Source of the DNA: Arenibaculum pallidiluteum
GTDB taxonomy: Bacteria; Pseudomonadota; Alphaproteobacteria; Azospirillales; Azospirillaceae
Assembly: GCF_017355985.1 (NCBI RefSeq)
Contig: NZ_JAFIQU010000003.1
Span: 231,884-295,883, forward strand
Length of the DNA: 64,000 bases
Direction: 5' to 3'
The notes below the pieces were generated by a model. It had not been told where the DNA came from. It made no database searches and saw nothing but the letters and a program-made list of their open reading frames with translations. Position numbers and translations under genes: made by a program. Below, one piece after another: positions 1 through 9,511 of the stretch (its first letter is position 1; the number at the start of each line of letters is the position of its first letter).

Positions 1-624
1 CTGGTGGAGGCCGGGATCGGCAAGGTCAATGCGGCGATCGTCTCGACGGTGCTGTGCCGCGAGTTCGGTGCGCGTGTGCTGCTGTTCTCCGGGGTCGCGG
101 GTGGGCTCGATCCGGCCCTCGGCATCGGGGACGTGGTTGTGGCGCGCACCTTGATACAGCACGACTACGGCGCCATGGTGGGCGAGCGGCTGAGGACCTA
201 TCAGCCCGGAGCCGTGCCGCTGCCCGGGGTTGACGACAGCCACGGCTACCATCTGGACGCGGCCCTCGAACAGAAGCTGCGGTCGGCGCTGGACGGCGTC
301 TCCCTGCCAGGCCTGTCGGCTGCCGCGACCGGCGGCGCACCGCGCCAGCCGGCCATCCATTTCGGCACGGTCGTGACGGGGGATGCCTTCGTGAACTGCG
401 AGGCGACGCGCCTGCGCCTGTTCGAGCAGTTCAGCGCCCAGGCCGTCGAGATGGAGGGCGCGGCCGTCGCCCAGGTCGCGGAGAGGTTCGCCGTGCCATG
501 CGTGGTGGTGCGGGCGCTCAGCGATCTCGCGGGCGCCGAAAGCCACATGGACTTCGGCAGCTTCGTCCATGACGCCGCCGCCGGCGCGGCGCAGCTGATG
601 CGACGGATCGCTGCGGCGCTCTGA
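1..624 (+). CDS. 5'-methylthioadenosine/S-adenosylhomocysteine nucleosidase, 5' end missing
   Basis: Hydrolyses the N-glycosidic bond of MTA or SAH (methionine salvage and removal of methylation by-product). The reading frame is open from base 1, so the true start lies outside the window and roughly 40 residues are probably missing. Family signs: the early VEAGIGKVNAA segment, SGVAGGLD, the AVEMEGAA segment that carries the substrate-binding Glu, and RALSDLAG with the catalytic Asp near the C-terminus. A related purine phosphorylase (PNP_UDP superfamily) cannot be fully excluded. It ends 135 bp before alaS, and no terminator with a T-run is visible between them. Confidence 0.8.
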   Translation: MVEAGIGKVNAAIVSTVLCREFGARVLLFSGVAGGLDPALGIGDVVVARTLIQHDYGAMVGERLRTYQPGAVPLPGVDDSHGYHLDAALEQKLRSALDGVSLPGLSAAATGGAPRQPAIHFGTVVTGDAFVNCEATRLRLFEQFSAQAVEMEGAAVAQVAERFAVPCVVVRALSDLAGAESHMDFGSFVHDAAAGAAQLMRRIAAAL

Positions 625-759
625 CGGCCGGAGGCATCCCTTCCTGCCGCTGTGGACAGTGGGCCGCCGTCCACGGTACAAGCGGCGGTCCAAAATGGGC
701 GTCCGCGCCCCAGATAATGCTGTGGCAGGCCACGCAGCGCTCCGGGAAACCGCACCGTC

Positions 760-3426
760 ATGCAGACCGTCAACGACATCCGCTCCGTCTTCCTGAACTA
801 CTTCGGCCGGAACGGTCACGAGATCGTCGAATCCAGCCCGCTCGTTCCGCGGAACGATCCGACGCTGATGTTCACCAACGCCGGCATGGTGCAGTTCAAG
901 AACGTCTTTACGGGCGCGGAGGCGCGGCCCTATTCGCGGGCCACGACGGCGCAGAAATGCGTCCGGGCCGGCGGCAAGCACAACGACCTCGACAATGTCG
1001 GATACACGGCCCGGCACCACACATTCTTCGAGATGCTCGGCAACTTCTCGTTCGGCGACTACTTCAAGGACGTCGCGATCGAGCTCGCGTGGAACCTCGT
1101 CACGCGGGAGTTCGGCCTGAATCCCGAGCGCCTCATGGTCACGGTCTATGCCGACGACGACGAGGCCTTCGGTCTCTGGCGCAAGATCGCCGGCCTTCCC
1201 GAGCAGAAGATCGTCCGCATCGCCACCGACGACAACTTCTGGCGGATGGGCGACACCGGACCCTGTGGCCCCTGCTCGGAGATCTTCTACGACCACGGCC
1301 CCCATGTGGCCGGTGGCCCGCCGGGCAGCGCCGATGCGGACGGGGACCGGTTCATCGAAATCTGGAACCTCGTCTTCATGCAGTTCGAGCAGGTCTCGCC
1401 GGACAAGCGCATCGCGTTGCCGAAGCCCTCGATCGACACCGGTGCCGGCCTCGAGCGCGTTGCGGCCGTCCTGCAGGGCAAGCACGACAACTACGACATC
1501 GACCTGATGCGCGCGCTGATCGTCGCTTCCGCGGACGCGACGCGTACTTCGCCGGACGGGCCCAAGGCGGTCTCCCACCGTGTGATCGCCGACCATCTGC
1601 GCGCGAGCAGCTTCCTGATCGCCGATGGCGTGACGCCGTCCAACGAGGGCCGCGGCTACGTGCTGCGCCGGATCATGCGCCGGGCCATGCGCCATGCGCA
1701 CATGCTCGGCGCGCGCGACCCGCTGATGTATCGGCTGGTCCCGGCCCTGATCCAGCAGATGAGCCAGGCCTATCCCGAGCTGGTGCGCGCGCAGCCGCTG
1801 ATCACCGAGACGCTCAAGCTGGAGGAGACCCGCTTCAAGCAGACTCTGGAGCGAGGGCTGAAGCTGCTGGAGGACGAGCTGGCGACGCTCGGCGGCGACC
1901 AGCCGCTGCCCGGCGAGACGGCGTTCAAGCTCTACGATACCTATGGCTTCCCGGTTGACCTGACGCAGGACGTGCTGCGCGGGCAGGGGCGGGCGGTCGA
2001 TGTGGACGGCTTCAATGCCGCCATGCAGCGCCAGCGCGAGGAGGCCCGGCGGAACTGGGCTGGATCGGGCGAGGCGGCGACCGAGCGACTGTGGTTCGAG
2101 CTCCGCGACGAGCTCGGCGCCACGGAGTTCCTGGGCTATGACGCAGAGACCGCCGAGGGGCAGGTCCTGGCGCTCGTGCGCGGCGGCGCCCGGATCCAGG
2201 AAGCGCGCGCAGGCGAGGACGTCCAGGTGATCGTGAACCAGACGCCTTTCTATGCGGAGTCCGGCGGCCAGGTCGGGGACAGCGGCGTGATGTTCAGTGC
2301 CGAGGGCACCGAGGTGGCAGTCGCCGACACCCAGAAGAAGCTCGGCCAGCTCTGGGTGCACGAGTCCCGGGTGACCCGGGGCACGCTGAAGGTCGGCGAC
2401 ATCGTCGAGATGCGCGTGGACGAGCGGCGCAGGGGCGCCATCCGCGCCAACCACTCGGCGACCCACCTGCTGCACGAGGCGCTGCGCCGGCGCCTGGGCG
2501 AGCACGTCACCCAGAAGGGCTCGCTGGTGGCGCCGGACCGGCTGCGCTTCGACATCAGCCAACCGACCCCGCCCTCGGCTGCGGACCTGGAGGCCGTCGA
2601 GGAGGAGGTCAACCGCCGGATCGTCGGCAACAGCGAGGTTGTGACCCGGCTGATGTCGCCCGACGAGGCGCGCGGCATGGGCGCCATGGCGCTGTTCGGA
2701 GAGAAGTACGGGGACGAGGTCCGCGTCGTCTCCATGGGCGGCCGCGATCCCGAGGCCAACCGCGATTTCTCGATCGAACTCTGCGGCGGCACCCACGTCC
2801 GGCGCACCGGCGACATCGGGCTGTTCAAGATCGTCTCGGAAGGGGCGGTCGCGGCGGGCGTGCGGCGCGTCGAGGCGCTGACCGGGCAGGGCGCGCTCGC
2901 CTATCTCAACGAGCAGGAGGAGCGTCTGCAGAAGGCGGCGGGCGCGCTGAACGTGCCGGTGGCCGAGGTGCCCGCGCGCGTGACGGCGCTGGTCGAGGAA
3001 CGTCGCCGGCTCGAGCGCGAGCTGGCCGAGATGCGCAAGCAGCTCGCCCTTGCGGGATCCTCCGGGGGCGGTGCGCAGGCGGCCGCCGAGGAGCGCGAGG
3101 TCAACGGCGTCAGGTTCGCGGCGCGCGTGCTCGAGGGGTTCCCGGCCAAGGATCTGAAGCCGCTGGCGGACGAGATGAAGAAGAAGCTGGGCTCGGGCGT
3201 GGTCGCCCTGGTCGCCGTCGATGCCGGCAAGGCGTCGCTGGTGGTCGGCGTGACGCCGGACCTGACCGCGCGCTTCGACGCCGTCGAGCTGGTCAAAGCC
3301 GGGTCCCTCGCCGTCGGCGGCAAGGGCGGCGGCGGCCGTCCCGACATGGCCCAGGCGGGCGGCCCCGACGGCGCCAGGGCCGACGAGGCGGTGGCGGCCA
3401 TCGAGAAGGCGCTGGCCGCCGCGTGA
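760..3426 (+). CDS. alaS: Alanyl-tRNA synthetase
   Basis: Charges tRNA-Ala in the cytoplasm. The 888 residues match the usual bacterial length. Visible parts: the class II catalytic core near the N-terminus ([18 protein letters not shown]), the editing domain with the [11 protein letters not shown] zinc/hydrolysis motif and the [13 protein letters not shown] motif, and the C-terminal oligomerisation/C-Ala domain ending in the glycine-rich [16 protein letters not shown]. The ATG at 760 gives the standard N-terminus ([15 protein letters not shown]). A strong intrinsic terminator follows, so it is probably a single-gene unit. Confidence 0.98.
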   Translation: MQTVNDIRSVFLNYFGRNGHEIVESSPLVPRNDPTLMFTNAGMVQFKNVFTGAEARPYSRATTAQKCVRAGGKHNDLDNVGYTARHHTFFEMLGNFSFGDYFKDVAIELAWNLVTREFGLNPERLMVTVYADDDEAFGLWRKIAGLPEQKIVRIATDDNFWRMGDTGPCGPCSEIFYDHGPHVAGGPPGSADADGDRFIEIWNLVFMQFEQVSPDKRIALPKPSIDTGAGLERVAAVLQGKHDNYDIDLMRALIVASADATRTSPDGPKAVSHRVIADHLRASSFLIADGVTPSNEGRGYVLRRIMRRAMRHAHMLGARDPLMYRLVPALIQQMSQAYPELVRAQPLITETLKLEETRFKQTLERGLKLLEDELATLGGDQPLPGETAFKLYDTYGFPVDLTQDVLRGQGRAVDVDGFNAAMQRQREEARRNWAGSGEAATERLWFELRDELGATEFLGYDAETAEGQVLALVRGGARIQEARAGEDVQVIVNQTPFYAESGGQVGDSGVMFSAEGTEVAVADTQKKLGQLWVHESRVTRGTLKVGDIVEMRVDERRRGAIRANHSATHLLHEALRRRLGEHVTQKGSLVAPDRLRFDISQPTPPSAADLEAVEEEVNRRIVGNSEVVTRLMSPDEARGMGAMALFGEKYGDEVRVVSMGGRDPEANRDFSIELCGGTHVRRTGDIGLFKIVSEGAVAAGVRRVEALTGQGALAYLNEQEERLQKAAGALNVPVAEVPARVTALVEERRRLERELAEMRKQLALAGSSGGGAQAAAEEREVNGVRFAARVLEGFPAKDLKPLADEMKKKLGSGVVALVAVDAGKASLVVGVTPDLTARFDAVELVKAGSLAVGGKGGGGRPDMAQAGGPDGARADEAVAAIEKALAAA

Positions 3427-3458
3427 TGCCGGCTGCCCGGCATCGTTGAATGCGAAGG

Positions 3459-3488
3459 GGGGCGGGCCCGCGGGACCGCCCCTTTTTT
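3459..3488 (+). terminator. Intrinsic terminator of alaS
   Basis: A 7-bp all-GC stem (3459-3465 with 3476-3482) and 10-nt loop are followed by six T residues at 3483-3488. It lies 32 bp after the alaS stop and before the moxR ribosome-binding site. Confidence 0.85.
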
Positions 3489-3516
3489 CATCGGGAATCG
3501 GCAAGGGAGGGGCTGG

Positions 3517-4362
3517 ATGGCCTTCGCGGGAACCGACACCTACGTTGCGACCGACGACCTGCGGGTCGCCGTGAACGCCGCGATTGCGCTCCAGCGTCCG
3601 CTGCTGGTGAAGGGCGAGCCCGGCACGGGGAAGACCGTACTGGCGCAGGAGATCGCCAAGGCGCTGGGCCGGCCGCTGCTGACCTGGCACATCAAGTCGA
3701 CGACCAGGGCGCAGCAGGGGCTGTACGAGTACGACGCGGTCAGCCGCCTGCGCGACGGGCAGCTCGGCGACGAGCGGGTGCGCGACATCGCCAACTACAT
3801 CCGCCGCGGCAAGCTCTGGGAAGCCTTCGAGGCCGAGGAGCCGCCGGTCCTGCTGATCGACGAGATCGACAAGGCCGACATCGAGTTCCCGAACGACCTC
3901 CTCCAGGAGCTCGATCGCATGGAGTTCTTTGTCTACGAGACCGGGCAAACCGTGCGGGCCCGGCAGCGGCCCGTGGTCGTGATCACCTCCAACAACGAGA
4001 AGGAGCTTCCGGACGCCTTCCTGCGGCGCTGCTTCTTCCACTACATCCGTTTCCCCGATCCCGAGACCATGGAGCGCATCGTCGCCGTGCACTTTCCGGA
4101 CCTGAAGAAGGAGCTGCTGCGCGACGCGCTCGGCATGTTCTATGAGGTCCGCGAGATACCCGGCCTCAGGAAGCGCCCATCGACGTCCGAGCTTCTGGAC
4201 TGGATCCGCCTGCTGCTGGTGGAGGACGTCAGTCCCGAGACGCTGCGGGCCCGCGACCCCGGCAAGCTCGTGCTGCCGCTGCACGGCGCGCTCCTGAAGA
4301 ACGAGCAGGACGTGATGCTGTTCGAGCGGCTGGCCTTCCTGGCGCGCCGCGATTCCCGCTGA
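3517..4362 (+). CDS. MoxR-family AAA+ ATPase
   Basis: A 281-residue AAA+ ATPase of the MoxR/CoxD type, expected to remodel or activate a partner complex together with the VWA protein encoded next to it. Walker A GEPGTGKT lies near residue 35, Walker B VLLIDEIDKAD near residue 115, and a sensor-1 type VVITSNNEKELPDAFLRRC segment follows. The ATG at 3517 has a clear AGGGAGGGG ribosome-binding site. The next gene starts 16 bp after the stop, so the two form an operon. The client is unknown, and no CO dehydrogenase or methanol dehydrogenase gene is present in the window. Confidence 0.9.
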   Translation: MAFAGTDTYVATDDLRVAVNAAIALQRPLLVKGEPGTGKTVLAQEIAKALGRPLLTWHIKSTTRAQQGLYEYDAVSRLRDGQLGDERVRDIANYIRRGKLWEAFEAEEPPVLLIDEIDKADIEFPNDLLQELDRMEFFVYETGQTVRARQRPVVVITSNNEKELPDAFLRRCFFHYIRFPDPETMERIVAVHFPDLKKELLRDALGMFYEVREIPGLRKRPSTSELLDWIRLLLVEDVSPETLRARDPGKLVLPLHGALLKNEQDVMLFERLAFLARRDSR

Positions 4363-4378
4363 AGCCGGCGGGCCGGCC

Positions 4379-5569
4379 ATGTTCACCCGGTTCTTCTACG
4401 AGCTCAGGCAGGTCGGGGTCCCGGTCTCCCTGCGGGAATACCTGACGCTCCTCGAGGCCATGAAGGCCGGCGTCGCCGCCTACGATGCCGAGGGATTCTA
4501 CTATCTCGCCCGTGCCGCCCTGGTGAAGGACGAGCGACATCTCGACCGTTTCGATCAGGTCTTCGCGGCCGTGTTCAAGGGCCTTGCGCGCGAGGACGGG
4601 ACCGCGGACGGCGGGATCCAGGCCGAGATCCCCGCGGACTGGCTGCGCAGGATCGCCGAGCGCATCCTGACCGAGGAGGAGAAGCGCCAGGTGCAGGCGC
4701 TGGGCGGCTGGGACAAGCTGATGGAGACACTGGCCGAGCGCCTGGCGGAGCAGCGCGGCCGCCACCAGGGCGGGAGCAAGTGGATCGGCACCGGCGGCAC
4801 CTCGCCCTTCGGCGCCTATGGCTACAATCCGGAGGGGCTTCGCATCGGCCAGGACGCAGGCCGCAACCGGCGGGCCGTGAAGGTCTGGGACCGGCGAGAG
4901 TTCCGAAACCTCGACGACGGGCTCGAGATCGGCACTCGGAACATCAAGGTGGCGCTGCGCAGGCTGCGCCGGTTCGCCCGCACCGGTGCGGCCGACGTGC
5001 TGGATCTCGACGGCACGGTCCGCGCCACCGCCAGCAACGCCGGCTGGCTGGACTTGAAGCTGGTGCCGGAGCGCCGCAATAGCGTGAAGGTGCTGCTGTT
5101 CCTGGACGTCGGCGGCTCGATGGACGACCACGTGCGGCTGTGCGAGGAGCTCTTCTCCGCCGCGAGGGCGGAGTTCAAGCATCTCGAGCACTTCTACTTC
5201 CACAACTGCGTCTATGAGAGCGTCTGGCGCGACAACCGCCGCCGCGGCGAGCGCATCCCGACCCTGGAGGTGCTGCGCACATACGGGGCCGACTACAGGC
5301 TGGTGATCGTCGGCGATGCGGCCATGAGCCCCTACGAGATCGTCCGGGCCGGGGGCAGCGTCGAGCACTGGAACGACGAACCGGGCCAGGTCTGGCTGCA
5401 GCGGCTTCTGGCTGCCTGGGAGCATGCGGTCTGGCTGAATCCGACGCCGCAGCGGCACTGGGACTACACGGAGTCCACCCGGATCGTGCGGCGGCTGGTC
5501 GCGGACCGCATGTTCCCGCTGACCATTGAGGGCCTGGACCGGGCCATGCGCGCTCTGATGACAGGGTAG
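4379..5569 (+). CDS. CoxE-like von Willebrand factor A domain protein
   Basis: A 396-residue partner of the MoxR ATPase. The C-terminal half is a VWA domain; its metal-site motif reads DVGGSMDDH, that is DxGGS rather than the textbook DxSxS. The N-terminal half is alpha-helical and typical of CoxE-like proteins. It is probably cytoplasmic, since there is no signal peptide or membrane segment. In the family, MoxR/VWA pairs act as chaperone-like insertion or activation machines, but the target here is unknown. Confidence 0.85.
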   Translation: MFTRFFYELRQVGVPVSLREYLTLLEAMKAGVAAYDAEGFYYLARAALVKDERHLDRFDQVFAAVFKGLAREDGTADGGIQAEIPADWLRRIAERILTEEEKRQVQALGGWDKLMETLAERLAEQRGRHQGGSKWIGTGGTSPFGAYGYNPEGLRIGQDAGRNRRAVKVWDRREFRNLDDGLEIGTRNIKVALRRLRRFARTGAADVLDLDGTVRATASNAGWLDLKLVPERRNSVKVLLFLDVGGSMDDHVRLCEELFSAARAEFKHLEHFYFHNCVYESVWRDNRRRGERIPTLEVLRTYGADYRLVIVGDAAMSPYEIVRAGGSVEHWNDEPGQVWLQRLLAAWEHAVWLNPTPQRHWDYTESTRIVRRLVADRMFPLTIEGLDRAMRALMTG

Positions 5570-5869
5570 GGCGGGGGTTTCCACGACCGGGTTGCCCCAC
5601 AATGTCAACGTCTTGTCACCGCGCCTTAATGTAATGTCTTAGCTGGACGGTCGAAGGCCGTCTGATGCGGCGGTGGGACATGAATCGGACAGCAGGACAA
5701 CCTATCCACAAGAAAGTGGGTCTAACCCCCTGGAGTTCCTCCCGCCCATCTGGTAGTGTGTTGGTCCGTCGGCACTATATGTAGTGACCCCTCCTCGGTG
5801 AAGCGCAATGGCTTCGATGATCCACACGGACCGACGCAATAACAGGGACGGAAGAGTGGAGAGACGTGG
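5570..5869. other. Intergenic region upstream of gcrA
   Basis: About 300 bp with no convincing gene; the open frames here are low-quality antisense shadows. It contains one GANTC site (GAATC at 5682-5686), the CcrM methylation target. GcrA-dependent promoters in the family often respond to such methylation, so this is compatible with cell-cycle control of gcrA, but a single site can occur by chance. I could not assign a -35/-10 pair. Confidence 0.4.
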
Positions 5870-6232
5870 ATGAGTTGGACCGATGAGAAGGTCGATCGCC
5901 TCAGGGAGCTCTGGGGACAGGGCATGAGCGCGAGCGAGATCGCCGACCTCCTGGGCGAGGTCACCCGCAACGCCGTGATCGGCAAGGCGCACCGGCTCGG
6001 TCTTTCCGGACGCCCGTCGCCGATCAAGAAGAAGCCGACGCGCGGGGCGACGATCCTTGCGCTTACCGAGCGCATGTGCAAATGGCCGGTCGGCGACCCC
6101 AAGCACCCGGATTTCCATTTCTGCGGCAAGACAGCCCATCCCGGCTTGCCCTATTGCGGCGAGCATGCCGCCCTGGCCTACCAGCCGAGCACGAAGAAGC
6201 GCGACGACGAGCGCAAGTTCATCGTCGCCTAA
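5870..6232 (+). CDS. gcrA: GcrA cell-cycle regulator
   Basis: Alphaproteobacterial regulator that binds sigma-70 holoenzyme and promotes transcription from many promoters with methylated GANTC sites. The N-terminal DNA-binding helix-turn-helix is clear (MSWTDEKVDRLRELW, then TRNAVIGKAHRLGLSGR). The conserved C-terminal cysteine-containing segment is present (CKWPVGDP, FHFCGKTAHPGLPYCGEH). At 120 residues it is short: the long variable linker of the Caulobacter protein (about 170 residues) is nearly absent. A terminator follows. Confidence 0.93.
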   Translation: MSWTDEKVDRLRELWGQGMSASEIADLLGEVTRNAVIGKAHRLGLSGRPSPIKKKPTRGATILALTERMCKWPVGDPKHPDFHFCGKTAHPGLPYCGEHAALAYQPSTKKRDDERKFIVA

Positions 6233-6275
6233 CCTTAATCCTCGGCTGATCTCGGCCGGAGCTGGAGACGACGGA

Positions 6276-6303
6276 GCCCGCGCCCACAGGCGCGGGCTTC
6301 TTC
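6276..6303 (+). terminator. Intrinsic terminator of gcrA
   Basis: A 9-bp GC stem (6276-6284 with 6289-6297) with loop CACA is followed by TTCTTCC. It lies 43 bp downstream of the gcrA stop. Confidence 0.8.
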
Positions 6304-6387
6304 CATTTCCAGGCTGCGCCCCGTTCCAGGGTGCGCTCGGCGCCGCCGCCCGAGGAGAATGCAGCCGACAGGCTGTCGGCGGGCACG

Positions 6388-6416
6388 AAAAAAGGGCGGC
6401 CGCGCTGCGGCCGCCC
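6388..6416 (-). terminator. Intrinsic terminator of icd
   Basis: Read on the minus strand, a perfect 10-bp stem (6407-6416 with 6394-6403, loop of 3) is followed by six T residues (plus-strand A-run 6388-6393). It lies 30 bp after the icd stop. Confidence 0.88.
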
Positions 6417-6445
6417 CTGCACAGGCGCGGATCTGTCGGGGAGCC

Positions 6446-7669
6446 TCAGCTCCAGGACGCCATGGCCGCCTTCAGGTTCTCGTCGAGCTTGTCGAGGAAC
6501 TGGCGGGTGGTCATCCAGGGCTGCTCAGGGCCGATCAGGATCGCGAGATCCTTGGTCATGTGCCCGGCCTCGACGGTGTCGACGCAGACGCGCTCCAGCG
6601 TCTCGGCGAAGCGCGTGACGTCCGGGGTGTCGTCGAAGCGGCCACGATAGGCCAGGCCCTGCGTCCAGGCGAAGATCGAGGCGATCGGGTTGGTCGAGGT
6701 CTCGCGGCCCTTCTGGTGCTCGCGATAGTGCCGGGTCACCGTGCCGTGGGCAGCCTCGGCCTCGACGGTCTTGCCGTCGGGCGTCAGCAGGACCGAGGTC
6801 ATCAGGCCGAGCGAGCCGAAGCCCTGCGCGACCGTGTCGGACTGCACGTCGCCGTCGTAGTTCTTGCACGCCCAGACGAATGCGCCTTCCCACTTCAGGG
6901 CGGAGGCGACCATGTCGTCGATCAGACGGTGCTCGTAGGTGATGCCGGCCTGCGAGAAGGCGTCCTTGAACTCCTTCTCGAAGATTTCCTCGAACAGGTC
7001 CTTGAAGCGCCCGTCATAGGCCTTGAGGATCGTGTTCTTGGTCGAGAGGTACACCGGGAGCTTGCGGGCAAGGCCGTAGTTGAAGCAGGCGCGGGCGAAG
7101 CCGGCGATGCTCTCGTCGACGTTGTACATGCCCATGGCCACGCCCGAATCCTTGAAGTCGTAGACCTCGTGGGTGATCGGGGCGCCGCCGTCGGCGGGCT
7201 GGAAGGTCATGGTCAGCTTGCCCGGGCCCGGCACCTTGAAGTCGGTGGCGCGGTACTGGTCGCCGAAGGCGTGGCGGCCGATGATGATCGGCTTCGTCCA
7301 TCCCGGCACCAGGCGGGGCACGTTGCGGCAGATGATGGGCTCGCGGAAGACCGTGCCGCCCAGGGCGTTGCGGATCGTGCCGTTGGGCGACTTCCACATC
7401 TTCTTGAGGTTGAACTCCTTCACCCGGGCCTCGTCCGGGGTGATGGTCGCGCACTTCACGCCCACGCCGTAGCGCTTGATCGCCTCGGCCGACTCGATGG
7501 TCACCCGGTCCTCGGTGCGGTCGCGCTCCTCGATCCCGAGGTCGAAGTACTTCAGGTCGACGTCGAGATAGGGAAGGATCAGCTTGTCCTTGATGAACTG
7601 CCAGATGATGCGGGTCATCTCGTCGCCGTCGAGCTCGACGACGGGGTTCTTGACCTTGATTTTCGCCAT
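6446..7669 (-). CDS. icd: NADP-dependent isocitrate dehydrogenase
   Basis: TCA-cycle enzyme converting isocitrate to 2-oxoglutarate and CO2 with NADP. The 407-residue protein is the eukaryote-like (type II) homodimeric form common in alphaproteobacteria. Typical segments are the N-terminus [19 protein letters not shown], the substrate-site [19 protein letters not shown], the metal-binding aspartates around YDGDVQSD, and [18 protein letters not shown]. The ATG at 7669 gives the conserved MAKIKVKNP start; an in-frame start 33 bp upstream would add a non-conserved tail. Single-gene unit with its own terminator. Confidence 0.97.
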   Translation of the reverse strand: MAKIKVKNPVVELDGDEMTRIIWQFIKDKLILPYLDVDLKYFDLGIEERDRTEDRVTIESAEAIKRYGVGVKCATITPDEARVKEFNLKKMWKSPNGTIRNALGGTVFREPIICRNVPRLVPGWTKPIIIGRHAFGDQYRATDFKVPGPGKLTMTFQPADGGAPITHEVYDFKDSGVAMGMYNVDESIAGFARACFNYGLARKLPVYLSTKNTILKAYDGRFKDLFEEIFEKEFKDAFSQAGITYEHRLIDDMVASALKWEGAFVWACKNYDGDVQSDTVAQGFGSLGLMTSVLLTPDGKTVEAEAAHGTVTRHYREHQKGRETSTNPIASIFAWTQGLAYRGRFDDTPDVTRFAETLERVCVDTVEAGHMTKDLAILIGPEQPWMTTRQFLDKLDENLKAAMASWS

Positions 7670-7801
7670 GGGTTCGGGTCTCCCGGTTTGGGCGAGGTCC
7701 ATTTCTTGGGGGAAGGGCGTGTGGCCGCGACCAGTGCGGCGCTGCTTATAGCACCGAGGGCGGCCGCACAGAAGTCACAGAGTGCGCGCGGCGACGCCGC
7801 G

Positions 7802-8386
7802 TCACAGCCACTTTTCCTTGGGGTCCACCGTGGGCGCGGGCGCCCGGGCGAGCTCGGCGAAGACCTCCTCGACCTCGGAGACGACCGTGTAAAGGTCGCG
7901 GTGCTCGGGTCTCGCGAAGCCACTGTCGATCAGGTGCTCCACGAGCTTCAGGAGCGGGTCCCAGTAGCCCCGGGTGTTGAGCACCACTACGGGCTTGTCG
8001 TGCAGGCGAAGCTGGCGCCAAGTCAGGATCTCGAAAGCCTCGTCCAGCGTTCCCAGCCCCCCGGGGAGCACGATGAAGGCGTCGGAGCGCTCGACCATCA
8101 TGCGCTTGCGCGTGTGCATGCTGTCGACCACCAGCAGCTCGGACAGCGTCTGGTGCCCGACCTCCTTGCTCTGCAGGTGCTCGGGGATGATGCCGACGAC
8201 GCGGCCGCCCGCGGCCAGCGCGGCATCCGCCGCGATGCCCATCAGCCCGACCCGTCCGCCGCCGTAGACGAGCTGCATGCCGCGCTCGGCGATGGCGGTG
8301 CCCATGGCGTGCGCCGCCTGCTGATAGATCTCGTCCACCCGGCTGCTCGAGCCGCAATAGACGCAAAGGGAGCGGATCTCGCCCAT
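7802..8386 (-). CDS. LOG-family (TIGR00730) nucleoside 5'-monophosphate phosphoribohydrolase
   Basis: A 194-residue Rossmann-fold protein of the lysine-decarboxylase-like/LOG family. Members release the base from cytokinin-type or ordinary nucleotide monophosphates. The signature PGGLGTLDE is present, with the upstream RKRMMVERSDAFIVL. The N-terminal SLCVYCGSSS loop is typical. I chose the ATG at 8386 because GGAG lies 6 bp upstream; an ATG at 8392 and a TTG at 8398 are alternatives. It is divergent from the LysM gene. Confidence 0.9.
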   Translation of the reverse strand: MGEIRSLCVYCGSSSRVDEIYQQAAHAMGTAIAERGMQLVYGGGRVGLMGIAADAALAAGGRVVGIIPEHLQSKEVGHQTLSELLVVDSMHTRKRMMVERSDAFIVLPGGLGTLDEAFEILTWRQLRLHDKPVVVLNTRGYWDPLLKLVEHLIDSGFARPEHRDLYTVVSEVEEVFAELARAPAPTVDPKEKWL

Positions 8387-8458
8387 CGCCATCTCCAAGG
8401 AAACCGTACCGGGGAGTTACGCCATCGGACCGTTTCCGGGCAAGCGGGGATCCATCCT

Positions 8459-8487
8459 TTGCCCTTTGCGCAATCCGTCTGTACAAT
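8459..8487 (+). promoter_or_regulatory. Sigma-70 type promoter of the LysM protein gene
   Basis: TTGCCC at 8459-8464 and TACAAT at 8482-8487 are separated by 17 bp. The predicted transcript start near 8494 leaves a short leader to the ATG at 8519. Confidence 0.5.
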
Positions 8488-8518
8488 CGTCACAGAAATT
8501 CAACACGGAGCCACGGCC

Positions 8519-9511
8519 ATGAGGTCTCGCGCGGTTCTTGCCGCGGCGGCGGCGGTCACGGCTTTAGGCATCGGCTGGTACATCTCCTCGTACCCGCAGG
8601 CGCCCCCGGCGGCGCATACGGCCGCACATGCGGATGCCGGGGCTGCCTCCGTCCTGCCGGCTCCAGCAGCGGCACCAAAGCCCGCCGCGCCCGCAGCTCC
8701 CAGCCCTCCCAGCTTCGACGTGGTCAGCGTCGCGCCCGACGGATCCGCGGTGCTGGCCGGGCGTGCCGAGCCCCAGTCGACGGTCACGGTGCTGGACGGC
8801 GACCGGACCGTCGGAAGCGCGACGGCCGACCGCCGCGGCGAGTGGGTCCTGATCCCGGCCGAGCCGCTCGGACAGGGGGCGCGGGAGCTCGGTATCGTTG
8901 CGCAGAGCCAGGACGGCACGCCGCGGCGATCCGAGCAGATGGCCGTGGTGGTGGTGCCCGACCGCAGGGATGGTCGCGGCGAGGCGCCCGTTGCCGTTGC
9001 GGTGCCATCGGGCGCCGGGCCGGCCGAGCTGCTCCAGGGCCCGGCCGTCAAGGGCGTGACGCTGGACGTCGTCGAGTACGACGCCCAGGGCTCGCTGGCC
9101 GTCGGAGGCCGGACAGAACCGGGGGCCGAGGTTGCGCTGTCGCTGGACGGGCGCGAGATCGGCCGCACGCGCGCCGATGCCGCCGGACGCTGGCGCGCGG
9201 AGCCGGAGGCGCCGATCGCGCCCGGGATCTACCGCATGGAGGCGCAGCGCATCGAGGGCGGCCGTGCGACCGCCCGGGCCTCGATCCCGTTCCAGATGGC
9301 CTCGGTCCTGGAGGCGGATGCCGGCGCCGGCCGCGTGGTCGTGCAGCCCGGCAACAGCCTTTGGCGCATTGCGCGGCGCAGCTATGGGGCCGGCCTGCGC
9401 TACGTCGAGATCTACCACGCCAACCGCGACCGCATCGGGGATCCGGACCTGATCTTCCCCGGGCAGGTGCTGGCCCTGCCCGAGACCGCCGGGGCCCCGC
9501 CTCAGAGATAG
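8519..9511 (+). CDS. Secreted or membrane-anchored protein with Ig-like repeats and C-terminal LysM domain
   Basis: A 330-residue predicted envelope protein. An N-terminal hydrophobic helix (about residues 4-24) acts as signal or anchor, then comes an Ala/Pro-rich linker. Two Ig-like beta repeats follow (SVAPDGSAVLAGRAEPQSTV and a second copy with GSLAVGGRTEPGAEV). The LysM peptidoglycan-binding domain is C-terminal (VVVQPGNSLWRIARRSYG to FPGQVLALP). This Ig-LysM layout is common in Rhodospirillales envelope proteins of unknown function. The stop overlaps the end of the convergent gene by 10 bp. Confidence 0.85.
   Translation: MRSRAVLAAAAAVTALGIGWYISSYPQAPPAAHTAAHADAGAASVLPAPAAAPKPAAPAAPSPPSFDVVSVAPDGSAVLAGRAEPQSTVTVLDGDRTVGSATADRRGEWVLIPAEPLGQGARELGIVAQSQDGTPRRSEQMAVVVVPDRRDGRGEAPVAVAVPSGAGPAELLQGPAVKGVTLDVVEYDAQGSLAVGGRTEPGAEVALSLDGREIGRTRADAAGRWRAEPEAPIAPGIYRMEAQRIEGGRATARASIPFQMASVLEADAGAGRVVVQPGNSLWRIARRSYGAGLRYVEIYHANRDRIGDPDLIFPGQVLALPETAGAPPQR

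Noticed and set aside
5702-6166. Minus-strand frames across the gcrA upstream region
   Set aside because: No ribosome-binding site and composition like a shadow of gcrA.
6359-8518. Long open frame running into the LysM gene from upstream
   Set aside because: The extension is antisense to icd and the LOG gene and has shadow-like composition; the signal peptide and promoter place the start at 8519.
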